A DNA stretch of 37,227 bases from Bacteroidales bacterium M6 (GTDB lineage Bacteria; Bacteroidota; Bacteroidia; Bacteroidales; Muribaculaceae): assembly GCA_001689485.1 (NCBI GenBank), contig LUJQ01000069.1:6213-43439 (forward strand), in the 5' to 3' direction. Positions 14,869 through 21,220 of this stretch are shown here, one piece after another. A program made the position numbers and the translations under genes. Positions within the stretch are counted from its first letter, which is position 1. Each line of letters starts with the position of its first letter. The notes under the pieces are model-generated. The model was not told the DNA's origin. It saw nothing but the letters and a program-made list of their open reading frames with translations, and made no database searches.

Positions 14869-15191
14869 TATTTCGTTTTTGATGGATTACAGACACAAAA
14901 AGCGGTGTCATTTGCGCTGCTAACAAGATGATAGACCCCAAAAGGCTTAATCTTACGCAATGACACCGCCGTATGCGGATATAGTATGGACATGAAAAAC
15001 ACCCAAACTCGTTGAGCGATAACCGTCGCCCATTCGGGATAGTCTACTATCATCTTGTTAGCAAGAGCAAAGTTACGAATTTTATCCGAGATACACAAAC
15101 TTTCGGGCGATATTATGTCAATATTACCGTCCTGGTCAATCTTCTGCTCTAATGTCCATGATTGGCGTTCTCTCAATTCCTGCAATGTCAT
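14868..15191 (-). pseudogene. Truncated PAPS-reductase-like paralogue (N-terminal fragment)
   Basis: 107 codons. The start MTLQELRERQSWTLEQK matches MTLAELREKQSWTLPQK of the complete gene at 14269, but no PP-loop follows. The rest is unrelated and overlaps two interleaved long inverted repeats (14902-15062). The likely history is a second PAPS-reductase-like gene whose body was lost when the HNH-bearing segment came in. It could still be translated, as it lies in the operon with coupled starts. Confidence 0.5.
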
Positions 15192-15223
15192 ATTGCTGAT
15201 GTTTAAGGGTTGGAGGGGTCAGT

Positions 15224-15727
15224 TTATCGGTAATACACCACACCTTTATCTCTCACACACTCTTCAAGAATACGGGTGTAGACAAGGTAGTGGTATCTGT
15301 CGTACTTGTCGAGGGTCGGATAGACCTTATCCTTGCAGGTCACAAAGTCATTGAGAAGTTTCTCTGCCACAACGTAGTCGAAACATCCCTCGTTGTCTGC
15401 AAACCACAGAAACTCGGCAAACGTTCCGTCACATGGTACTCTCCCTGCCTCCACATCGTCCGTGTACCGCTCCCACTCTCCATGAATCGGAGCGCATACC
15501 GCCCTGCGGAAATCGTTAAAAGTGCTGCACGGCATATCAAGATATGCGCTGCTAAGACATTTGCACAGCCAATATCCCTCTCTGAACTGGGTGAGGTGCT
15601 TGATTGGCGTGAAGTCAAGGGTATATATCGGACGGATATTGCCGTTGTCTTCTTGCTCTTCTGTTAACTCGGCATCGAAGTCACAGATGAACTCTGTCGG
15701 TTTAATTGCTTGGATTCTTACTCCCAT
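15224..15727 (-). CDS. Hypothetical protein, first gene of the early operon
   Basis: 167 aa from ATG 15727 (MGVRIQAIKPTEF...); extension to 15772 needs a TTG start within the leader hairpin. Mixed alpha/beta with a central FREGYWLCKCLSSAYLDMPCSTFNDFRRAV and a helical end (RYHYLVYTRILEECVRDKG). No family recognised. First translated gene behind the early promoter and its leader hairpin. Confidence 0.65.
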   Translation of the reverse strand: MGVRIQAIKPTEFICDFDAELTEEQEDNGNIRPIYTLDFTPIKHLTQFREGYWLCKCLSSAYLDMPCSTFNDFRRAVCAPIHGEWERYTDDVEAGRVPCDGTFAEFLWFADNEGCFDYVVAEKLLNDFVTCKDKVYPTLDKYDRYHYLVYTRILEECVRDKGVVYYR

Positions 15728-15753
15728 TCTTGCTGATGTTAATTTACGCTGAT

Positions 15754-15823
15754 GAAAAAGAGAAACGGACAAAGGCCATCAGCTCGCCCTGCCACCGAGT
15801 AGCTGGCTCGGGGTGTCCGTTTC
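15754..15823 (-). terminator. Structured leader and attenuator of the early operon
   Basis: On the minus strand GAAACGGACA (15823-15814) pairs with TGTCCGTTTC (15771-15762) over 10 bp, followed by TCTTTTTC. Inside is a CCGAG/CTCGG hairpin (15811-15807 with 15799-15795), whose loop CAGCT can pair with AGCTG farther along (15784-15780). The outer stem begins almost at the predicted transcription start. Confidence 0.65.
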
Positions 15824-15829
15824 ATAGCG

Positions 15830-15837
15830 CAAAGGTA
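15830..15837 (-). promoter_or_regulatory. Early-operon promoter (-7 box)
   Basis: Minus strand TACCTTTG preceded by GAGAAAATAGAC, the extended form shared with the tail and terminase promoters. A TTTG sits about 20 nt upstream on the minus strand (around 15860). Confidence 0.7.
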
Positions 15838-16644
15838 GTCTATTTTCTCATATATCACAAATAAAACATAGAAAATAAACATAAATCGCACTTGTTTTTA
15901 CTACCTCCGGCAGCATAAGGGATGGCGAGAAACTGCGCCCGCAACAACCCGATAGGATATAAAACCATGCTCTAAACACTCAAAAACACATATTTACCAA
16001 TTCCTCGCGTTTCCCCCGAAAATACACCCAACATACTGATGTTGTGGTGAAAACCTATTTTACCACAATGTACCTCCCTGCATGGTCTGTGTAGCTGAAT
16101 ATGGCGAAAATGTAGAGTTAACTCGTTGTTAATCATATACTGTGTAGGGTGTGGAGCATCAAGGAGTCGAAAAGTTTTCAGTTGATATTCTCTATTTATA
16201 TGCTTCTTATATATGTCTATTTTCTTCTATATGTACAAAATATACCTACATATCCTACACAAAACATTCAATGAGCAATATATCAAGTAGTTAAATCTGC
16301 ACAAACTTCAAATTTTTCCAACATTTACTCTTAAAACCCTACACATTTTATCGGAAATCAGAAGTTATACCTGCAAATCAAGTAGTTACAACTGCCGTTT
16401 CCTCTGCATCGAATGAAACCGCAAGGCTCTGATTGACAAATATGTTGTATAACATAAAATCAATGGCTGACCCGATAGCAGGACAGCCAAATCTGAAAAA
16501 TGAAAAATTTTAAAATAAAAATTTCGAGAGGGGGTGACATATCAAAATTTTATACCCTCAAAGGGGGTGCCCCGCCTCCCCTCCTGGCGCCGGCTAAACG
16601 GCGGATAATGCCGTATTATACGAATAAGGCAGGAGAATAGGCGG
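15838..16644. other. Long non-coding region: candidate replication origin / control region
   Basis: About 800 bp without a convincing gene, AT-rich in 15840-16560. It holds repeated motifs: CTGTGTAG at 16087 and 16140, with inverted copies CCTACACA at 16254 and 16338, and a perfect 10-bp inverted pair TGTGTAGGGT (16141) / ACCCTACACA (16336). It also holds a second set: AGTTAAATCTGC (16289), AGTTATACCTGC (16363) and AGTTACAACTGC (16384). ATCAAGTAGTTA occurs at 16282 and 16377. Iteron-like repeats in AT-rich DNA upstream of an operon encoding an SF3 helicase suggest an origin; this is inference. Confidence 0.45.
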
Positions 16645-17214
16645 TTAACTCGCTGTGCTTCCGTCCTTTTCGGCATAGTACCGGGCTAAATATTGCCTTA
16701 ATTCCTCGGCTCGCTCGTAGGTTATCGGAATATAGAATTGCACCCGCTTTTCGTCCTCTACTGCTGCCTCCTGCTTCATTCTCTGGAGCGCACTAATTTC
16801 ACGGATTGCCGCCAATTTATCGGACTCTTTTTCGCTCCTCTCCGCAATCCTCGCCAGCTCCTGTAACACTGCATCCTTGTCGGTATAGTCCAACCGTGGC
16901 GTGTCCTGCTCCGGTGTGCTGTCGGTGGGAAGGTCTTTGCGTGGTCTGCCTCTTCGTGGCGTGGGTTGTTCGGGGTTGTCGGATTGCTCCGCGTTCAGCT
17001 CGTCAATGAGTTTGCGAAGTCCGGGACGTTGTCCGATATATTGACTTGCTCGGGTTGAAATTGCGTTGTTGGTTGTGGAGGTTGGTTTGTAGATCGCTGC
17101 GAAGGCTTCCACCGTGGAGACGCCGGGGCATGTTGCGAGCATGGCAAATAAAACGTCTTTTGGCTCGATGCCATACAGGCGGGAAAGCTCCGAGACCCTT
17201 TTGCTGAATTGCAT
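16645..17214 (-). CDS. Terminase small subunit-like DNA-binding protein
   Basis: 189 aa. N-terminal HTH-like part (KRVSELSRLYGIEPKDVLFAML), a linker with an AT-hook-like PRRGRPRKDL (about 88-97), and a C-terminal helical region (KDAVLQELARIAERSEKESDKLAAIREISALQRMK). The late IREISALQRMKQEA motif fits the small terminase proteins of Bacteroidetes siphophages, which recognise the packaging site. Unusually it lies 7 kb from the large subunit, separated by a rightward operon. Promoter TACTTTTG at 17280-17287. Confidence 0.7.
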   Translation of the reverse strand: MQFSKRVSELSRLYGIEPKDVLFAMLATCPGVSTVEAFAAIYKPTSTTNNAISTRASQYIGQRPGLRKLIDELNAEQSDNPEQPTPRRGRPRKDLPTDSTPEQDTPRLDYTDKDAVLQELARIAERSEKESDKLAAIREISALQRMKQEAAVEDEKRVQFYIPITYERAEELRQYLARYYAEKDGSTAS

Positions 17215-17279
17215 ATTATGTTAACTCTTTTTAACTTTATTGGTAATGCTTGTTTCGGGTGCTCTGAGGCTCTCTGTTG

Positions 17280-17287
17280 CAAAAGTA
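17280..17287 (-). promoter_or_regulatory. Promoter (-7 box) of the small terminase gene
   Basis: Minus strand TACTTTTG, with TTTG about 20 nt upstream (around 17308-17311). The 65-nt leader has no U-tract terminator, unlike most other phage units here. Confidence 0.65.
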
Positions 17288-17426
17288 GTGAATTTGGGTA
17301 ATTTTGGCAAACAGTGTATTTTGGTGGTGTGGCGGCTGTGTATCGGCTTGTGGTTGTGTGTTGTATTCGGGTATGTAAAAAGGCTACATTTTGGTGGCTA
17401 ATCATCTGAAAATAAACGCTTTAATA

Positions 17427-17458
17427 TTTGGTAGGGTCAGAAAAAAGCTGTAACTTTG
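17427..17458 (+). promoter_or_regulatory. Promoter of the small-gene operon
   Basis: TTTG (17427-17430), 20 nt, then TAACTTTG (17451-17458): a full match to the Bacteroidetes consensus. Confidence 0.75.
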
Positions 17459-17472
17459 AGGTATAGAAAGGG

Positions 17473-17521
17473 AGATGAAACGAAACGCCCGCCGTTCATC
17501 TTCACAGACTAATAAGCGGGC
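17473..17521 (+). ncRNA. Compact H-type pseudoknot in the small-gene leader
   Basis: AGATGAA (17473-17479) pairs with TTCATCT (17495-17501). GCCCGC (17487-17492), inside that loop, pairs with GCGGGC (17516-17521). Loops of 7, 2 and 14 nt give a classic H-type pseudoknot starting about 8 nt after the predicted transcript start. It is followed by a 16-bp direct repeat containing two ATG codons. Confidence 0.5.
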
Positions 17522-17534
17522 AAAGTTTTAAGTA

Positions 17535-17549
17535 ATGCTACAAAGGTAG
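17535..17549 (+). CDS. Possible four-codon leader peptide (uORF)
   Basis: ATG CTA CAA AGG TAG. Its initiation region AAAGTTTTAAGTAATG (17522-17537) is repeated exactly at 17553-17568, where the second ATG starts the 61-aa gene. Part of the uORF also forms GCTAC-AAAG-GTAGC. Translation is not proven. Confidence 0.3.
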   Translation: MLQR

Positions 17550-17565
17550 CAAAAAGTTTTAAGTA

Positions 17566-17751
17566 ATGTTCAACAAAATTCTTTTAACAGCCGCGATTAT
17601 CGCTACCGCAATTGCCACGGTCTGCGTAGCGGCTCAGGAAATGGCAAACGCTGAAAACAGCGAGTTACTAATGAAGCTAATGGCTTTTATCTCGCTAATT
17701 ATCTTTGATGTTTACGCAATAGTCGCAATCCTCAGAGATAAAGACAAGTAA
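17566..17751 (+). CDS. Small two-span membrane protein
   Basis: 61 aa. Hydrophobic segments at about 4-22 (KILLTAAIIATAIATVCVAA) and 36-56 (LLMKLMAFISLIIFDVYAIV), with a charged tail (LRDKDK). A holin role is conceivable from size and topology, but the neighbours are unknown small genes and no endolysin is adjacent. First gene of the rightward small-gene operon. Confidence 0.6.
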   Translation: MFNKILLTAAIIATAIATVCVAAQEMANAENSELLMKLMAFISLIIFDVYAIVAILRDKDK

Positions 17752-17777
17752 AACACAACGCTAAAAGCGAACACAAC

Positions 17778-17808
17778 AACAGGGGCGGCAAGCTCCGCCC
17801 CTGTTTCC
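17778..17808 (+). terminator. Strong GC hairpin after the first small gene
   Basis: AACAGGGGCGG (17778-17788) pairs perfectly with CCGCCCCTGTT (17795-17805), loop CAAGCT, followed by only TCC, so the U tract is weak. It may attenuate, or act as a processing or stability element in the operon. Confidence 0.5.
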
Positions 17809-17841
17809 AAATAAATCCCCCACCCACAAAACCCCATCACG

Positions 17842-18117
17842 ATGAAAACAAATAACACCCCCGCAACCATGAACGCAAACGAAGCAATAGCAAACACCCC
17901 CGCAAATCTCGCAAAACTCCATACGCTTGCAGTGAACGGCACCCCGATGTACTACATTTGGCTTGATGCCGTCGATGATGCCGCCACAACGTCGGTATAT
18001 CTCACAGAAGACGCAGCGCGCGCCGACATTGCGCGATTGGAAGCGGACGACAAGGAAGCCGGAATTTACGAGCCTGATGCGTATCGCATTATTAACGCCG
18101 CCCCCTATTTCGCATGA
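17842..18117 (+). CDS. Hypothetical protein
   Basis: 91 aa. Ala/Asn-rich N-terminus, then PMYYIWLDAVDDAATTSVYLTEDAARADIARLEAD, an alpha-beta arrangement. Internal in-frame ATG at residue 10 is a possible alternative start. Its TGA overlaps the next ATG (ATGA coupling). No family recognised. Confidence 0.55.
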   Translation: MKTNNTPATMNANEAIANTPANLAKLHTLAVNGTPMYYIWLDAVDDAATTSVYLTEDAARADIARLEADDKEAGIYEPDAYRIINAAPYFA

Positions 18118-18233
18118 AACACACCCTAAAAGCCACGGCGGCGATTGTCGGCATGATTGCCGCCGGGCTTCTCTTCTGGCACATCGTAATCAAATTTATG
18201 TGGATGTGCTATTATACCGGAATCAGAATGTAA
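18114..18233 (+). CDS. Very small membrane protein (39 aa)
   Basis: MKHTLKATAAIVGMIAAGLL..., with one hydrophobic helix (residues about 7-28) and an aromatic tail (FMWMCYYTGIRM). Starts within the stop of the preceding gene (ATGA), which supports translation. No family recognised. Confidence 0.5.
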   Translation: MKHTLKATAAIVGMIAAGLLFWHIVIKFMWMCYYTGIRM

Positions 18234-18255
18234 AACCAATAAACACAACAAAGAC

Positions 18256-18498
18256 ATGCAGACAATCAAAGTAAACACAAGCAAAACAGAATACGGCGTT
18301 GCTTTCGCCGTTCAGGGCGGCAACTTCTTAGCCGCTATCGGCACGGACTTTCACAACAAAGGGCGTTACGCTGGGCAATTCAGCCCCTTTGCATCATGCA
18401 ATAACAAAACCCTTCCCGAAGCCGTGGAATTTATCGGCGATGCCATTTGCAACCACTTTGCGCAATTCGGGCTAAACGTGGAATTCGTCAACGCTTAA
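18256..18498 (+). CDS. Hypothetical protein
   Basis: 80 aa, beta-alpha: TSKTEYGVAFAVQGGNFLAAIG, then a final helix (LPEAVEFIGDAICNHFAQFG) and strand NVEFV. No family recognised. The gene order and tight spacing suggest one operon with its neighbours. Confidence 0.55.
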   Translation: MQTIKVNTSKTEYGVAFAVQGGNFLAAIGTDFHNKGRYAGQFSPFASCNNKTLPEAVEFIGDAICNHFAQFGLNVEFVNA

Positions 18499-18510
18499 AG
18501 AGTAGGAAAG

Positions 18511-18687
18511 ATGAACACAGCAAAAGTAAAATTTAGCTATAACAACGGCAAAGGGTTTGAAGCCGCAAAGGCATACGCCGAAAAGTTATCTGCAAACGGC
18601 TTCAAATACAGCCATGCAGCCCCGAACGGCGGCAAAGTATATCACAATCACGATCTAAACATTAACGTGCTTGTTTACGTTGCCTAA
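18511..18687 (+). CDS. Hypothetical small protein (58 aa)
   Basis: MNTAKVKFSYNNGKGFEAAK..., ending DLNINVLVYVA; it has a beta-alpha-beta look. It starts 12 bp after the previous stop behind AGGAAAG, one of the few purine-rich leaders here. Stops 8 bp before the first hairpin element at 18695. Confidence 0.55.
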   Translation: MNTAKVKFSYNNGKGFEAAKAYAEKLSANGFKYSHAAPNGGKVYHNHDLNINVLVYVA

Positions 18688-18694
18688 CCCCACA

Positions 18695-18752
18695 CCCGGC
18701 GGCGCGGTGTTACTGGCCGCTGCAATCGAATTGACCGCCGGGAGCTAATAAA
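18695..18752 (+). repeat. Intergenic hairpin element, copy 1
   Basis: CCCGGCGG (18695-18702) pairs with CCGCCGGG (18735-18742), enclosing about 32 nt. It is followed by AGCTAATAA, identical to the tail of the copy at 19164-19212. The loop has a weak ATCGAATT reminiscent of a T-loop. It lies just upstream of the gene starting at 18770. Confidence 0.6.
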
Positions 18753-18769
18753 CATTAAACATTACAGAT

Positions 18770-19159
18770 ATGGAAACAACGACTTATTACAGCGCAAAAT
18801 GTCTCGCTTTCGCGGCTGCATTTGCAGGCATGGAAAACGTCACAACGTTTAACACTGAAATAGTAGCCGCAAATTGTGCGGGCCATCCGATCGCGGACGG
18901 CGGCGAATTGTTTGAGGGCACCGTGTATATAAACAAGCGTGAATTTGTTTGCGTGGGCGAATGGGACAACGGCGAATTTACGGTATATATCAACAATCCA
19001 TATTGCGAAGTAACGCCCGACGGATGCGCGATTTTTACCGATGAGCACCCACAGCAACAATTTATATTTGGCCGTTACAACTCATTCAAACGCGCCGTAA
19101 ATAAGGCAGTCACCATTGTCAAGGCTCGCAAGTACCCGAAACCGATCGAAATATATTAA
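18770..19159 (+). CDS. Hypothetical protein
   Basis: 129 aa, Cys-containing (C11, C36, C61, C78, C86), beta-rich in the middle (ELFEGTVYINKREFVCVGEWDNGEFTVYIN), with a basic helical end (FKRAVNKAVTIVKARKYPK). No family recognised. It is framed by the two copies of the hairpin element. Confidence 0.55.
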   Translation: METTTYYSAKCLAFAAAFAGMENVTTFNTEIVAANCAGHPIADGGELFEGTVYINKREFVCVGEWDNGEFTVYINNPYCEVTPDGCAIFTDEHPQQQFIFGRYNSFKRAVNKAVTIVKARKYPKPIEIY

Positions 19160-19163
19160 CCCA

Positions 19164-19212
19164 TCCCGGCACGGTGCTAACGTGGGTTCGATTCCCACGC
19201 CGGGAGCTAATA
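19164..19212 (+). repeat. Intergenic tRNA-minihelix-like element, copy 2
   Basis: TCCCGGC (19164-19170) pairs with GCCGGGA (19199-19205) like a 7-bp acceptor stem. GTGGG-TTCGATT-CCCAC (19182-19198) is a 5-bp T-stem with a consensus 7-nt T-loop, placed directly against the 3' acceptor strand exactly as in tRNA. Only 11 nt (ACGGTGCTAAC) stand where the D and anticodon arms would be. The tail GCTAATAA matches copy 1. It may be an acceptor/T-arm mimic or a tRNA remnant. Confidence 0.6.
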
Positions 19213-19232
19213 ACTAAATAAAACAAAAGAAT

Positions 19233-19511
19233 ATGGACAAAGCAATTAAAACCGCGATACTTCGCGAGGCTGCAAAGCTATACAGCCCGACCCCTGCAAT
19301 TATCAGCAAAGAGGCCGCAGGCGTTAAAATGTTCGCTCTCGCTTTTGTGTCCGATGGCTACAAAGAGATGTTAACCGCATGGCACTCTAACCCGCTGCGG
19401 ATAATAGACGCTATCACGGCGCAAATAAGATACCACGAGGAATCAGCCGCGATGTTTCCCGACAAAGGCACGGAATACCAAGCCGAATTAATAGCCGCAA
19501 ATATTGACTAA
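19233..19511 (+). CDS. Hypothetical protein
   Basis: 92 aa, largely helical: AIKTAILREAAKLYSPTPAIISKEAAG, then AFVSDGYKEMLTAWHSNPLRIIDAITAQIRYHEESA. No family recognised. Starts downstream of the minihelix element and is followed by another GC-rich hairpin. Confidence 0.55.
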   Translation: MDKAIKTAILREAAKLYSPTPAIISKEAAGVKMFALAFVSDGYKEMLTAWHSNPLRIIDAITAQIRYHEESAAMFPDKGTEYQAELIAANID

Positions 19512-19523
19512 ACCGCCCCAATT

Positions 19524-19577
19524 CCGCCCCTTTCGCCCCCAGCTGGTAAAATGTATCTCCGACAGGGCAAAGGGCGG
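19524..19577 (+). repeat. Third GC-rich hairpin between small genes
   Basis: CCGCCCCTTTCGCCC (19524-19538) pairs with GGGCAAAGGGCGG (19565-19577) with two bulged C. The loop contains CCAGCTGGTAAAATG, whose AGCTGGTAA is partly like the AGCTAATAA tail of the other two elements. It covers the upstream possible start of the next gene, so the internal ATG there is preferred. Confidence 0.45.
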
Positions 19578-19634
19578 GAGAAACGAAAGAAACAAGTGAA
19601 AACGCCCTATTGGCAGGGCATAAAGAATAAGGCA

Positions 19635-19847
19635 ATGAAAACAAAGACACTACAACAGCTACAGCAACAGAAACACCGTTTATTGCGTAGTAAGAGAGCA
19701 AAAAAACGTGTGGGTATGATTGTAAAAACTTACATCCGCTATATGGCGAACATCCTAAACCATTTCAACGTGGTAACTGAGCGTGAATATTGGGATATAT
19801 ATTACACCCCGGTTCCCGTTTCAATCTACGCCAGACAACCCGAATAA
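19635..19847 (+). CDS. Small, very basic protein
   Basis: 70 aa from ATG 19635 (MKTKTLQQLQQQKHRL...). A frame from 19551 would add 28 residues encoded by the hairpin region and is less likely. Gln/Lys/Arg-rich N-terminal part, then a helical and aromatic segment (IVKTYIRYMANILNHF). Possibly nucleic-acid binding; no family recognised. Confidence 0.5.
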   Translation: MKTKTLQQLQQQKHRLLRSKRAKKRVGMIVKTYIRYMANILNHFNVVTEREYWDIYYTPVPVSIYARQPE

Positions 19848-19868
19848 CAACCGCTAAACAGAAGTGCG

Positions 19869-20051
19869 ATGAAAAAAGACTTAGAAGACATCAGATTGCA
19901 GGCAATGTATCTCCACGCTGAAATAGCAATGCGCAGAGCGTTGAAGCGCATTACCAAAGATGAAGCCAACAGATTTAATCGCAAAATATACAACGCGACA
20001 TTTTCAGCAATAGAACAGCATATAACAACCCCTAAAACAATACAACCATGA
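19869..20051 (+). CDS. Hypothetical helical protein
   Basis: 60 aa: LEDIRLQAMYLHAEIAMRRALKRITKDEANRFNRKIYNAT, mostly helical and basic. Its stop overlaps the start of the next gene (ATGA). No family recognised. Confidence 0.5.
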   Translation: MKKDLEDIRLQAMYLHAEIAMRRALKRITKDEANRFNRKIYNATFSAIEQHITTPKTIQP

Positions 20052-20200
20052 TCGGAATAATCCTCTGGGCAATCCTCATTATCTTCATCGTCATTTGCGC
20101 CTGCCCCGGCTTCCTGACTTTCTTCTTCTGCGTGGCTCTGCCTGTCGGTATCGCCGTGTTCGCTCTGGCAAGCTGGATTCAAAACAAACTTTCAAAGTAA
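20048..20200 (+). CDS. Small membrane protein (50 aa)
   Basis: MIGIILWAILIIFIVICACP then PGFLTFFFCVALPVGIAVFA: two hydrophobic helices (about 2-18 and 20-44) and a short basic tail. Starts in the stop of the previous gene and ends 7 bp before the recombinase gene. The two-helix plan resembles small holins or phage membrane proteins, without further support. Confidence 0.5.
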   Translation: MIGIILWAILIIFIVICACPGFLTFFFCVALPVGIAVFALASWIQNKLSK

Positions 20201-20207
20201 ACAAATT

Positions 20208-21146
20208 ATGAATATCTTTAACAGGCTGTTCAGCCGTGGCAGGCAAATACAGCCTACGCACATACGAACATATCAGCCAACAGGGGGACAACCGACCAGC
20301 CCACAGCCCACCACGCTAAAAGAGGCTTTCAGCCAAAAATATCCGGCATATATGAACATTCTTAATATGTTCGAGGCTGCTAACTTGTGTGATGCCACAT
20401 GGGAGAACCTGACAAAGGTACGTTTGCAACGGTTTATTGACTACATGGGCGAGCGTCTGTCACCTAACAGCGTGAACCAATACGCCGCAAAGCTGAAATC
20501 GGTGCTTAATCTGTATGCCGACGAAGTGAGTTTGCCAAGAGGGTTTGCAAAGGTGCTGACTCCAAGGAAAACGACTGTGCAAAACGTTTATTTGACAGAG
20601 GAGGAAATACAGCGTGTAGTAAGCTATGCCCCTAAAAACGACCGCGAGGCACTTGTGCAAGCTCAGTTTTGTATCGGTGTGCTGACTTTAGCCCGACATT
20701 CGGATTACTGCAAATTTGATGAAAGCAATATAACAGGCGATAATCTTGTGTATGTGTCACAAAAGACAAAGATTCAATCGAGCATCCCCACTTCGCCCAC
20801 GCTTCTAAAGTTCTTAAAGATTCAGCAGGAGATTATCAGCAAAGGCGTGACGGTCTCGGACGATTCATTTAACGATACGATACGCCGTATCTGCATGAAA
20901 TGTGGCATAGACGAGCCGGTGAAACTCTATCAGCGGGGAGAAACGACCATAAAGCCTAAATATCAATTTGTGTCAAGTCATACGGCACGAAGAACGGGCG
21001 TGACTAACCTATATTTGCGAGGTCTGGACTTGCTTACGATTGCCAAGATTGCGGGTCACACCTCCACAAATACGACCATGGGATATGTATGCTGTGGCAT
21101 CCGGGAGCTACCCCAAGAGGCAAAAGAGTATTTTTCGGGATTCTGA
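20208..21146 (+). CDS. Tyrosine recombinase (second recombinase of the prophage)
   Basis: 312 aa. The N-terminal about 25-35 residues are Pro/Gln-rich. A SAM-like core-binding domain spans about 45-110 (WENLTKVRLQRFIDYMGERLSPNSVNQY). The catalytic domain keeps the full set: R163 (LTLARHSDY), K186, H258 and R261 (SSHTARRTGV), H284 (AGHTS), Y293. It probably makes site-specific DNA cuts as a resolvase, invertase or integrase. It lies 11 kb from the putative attachment site and lacks an obvious arm-binding domain, so the recombinase at 31874-33121 is the better integrase candidate. Confidence 0.85.
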   Translation: MNIFNRLFSRGRQIQPTHIRTYQPTGGQPTSPQPTTLKEAFSQKYPAYMNILNMFEAANLCDATWENLTKVRLQRFIDYMGERLSPNSVNQYAAKLKSVLNLYADEVSLPRGFAKVLTPRKTTVQNVYLTEEEIQRVVSYAPKNDREALVQAQFCIGVLTLARHSDYCKFDESNITGDNLVYVSQKTKIQSSIPTSPTLLKFLKIQQEIISKGVTVSDDSFNDTIRRICMKCGIDEPVKLYQRGETTIKPKYQFVSSHTARRTGVTNLYLRGLDLLTIAKIAGHTSTNTTMGYVCCGIRELPQEAKEYFSGF

Positions 21147-21220
21147 AGCACAGCAAAGGGCGCAAGGATTCATGCCCCTGCGCCCTTCGATTGCTTTCTT
21201 TCGGATGAAAGATGCTTATA

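Noticed and set aside
14902..15062. Group I or II self-splicing intron around the HNH gene
   Set aside because: The 5' part of the PAPS-reductase-like gene is duplicated rather than interrupted, and I could not recognise catalytic intron core elements; kept only as a structured-element finding.
15838..16644. A hidden gene in the 800-bp gap
   Set aside because: No frame of reasonable length with start, stops placed sensibly and codon use like the neighbours; only repeats and AT-rich sequence seen.
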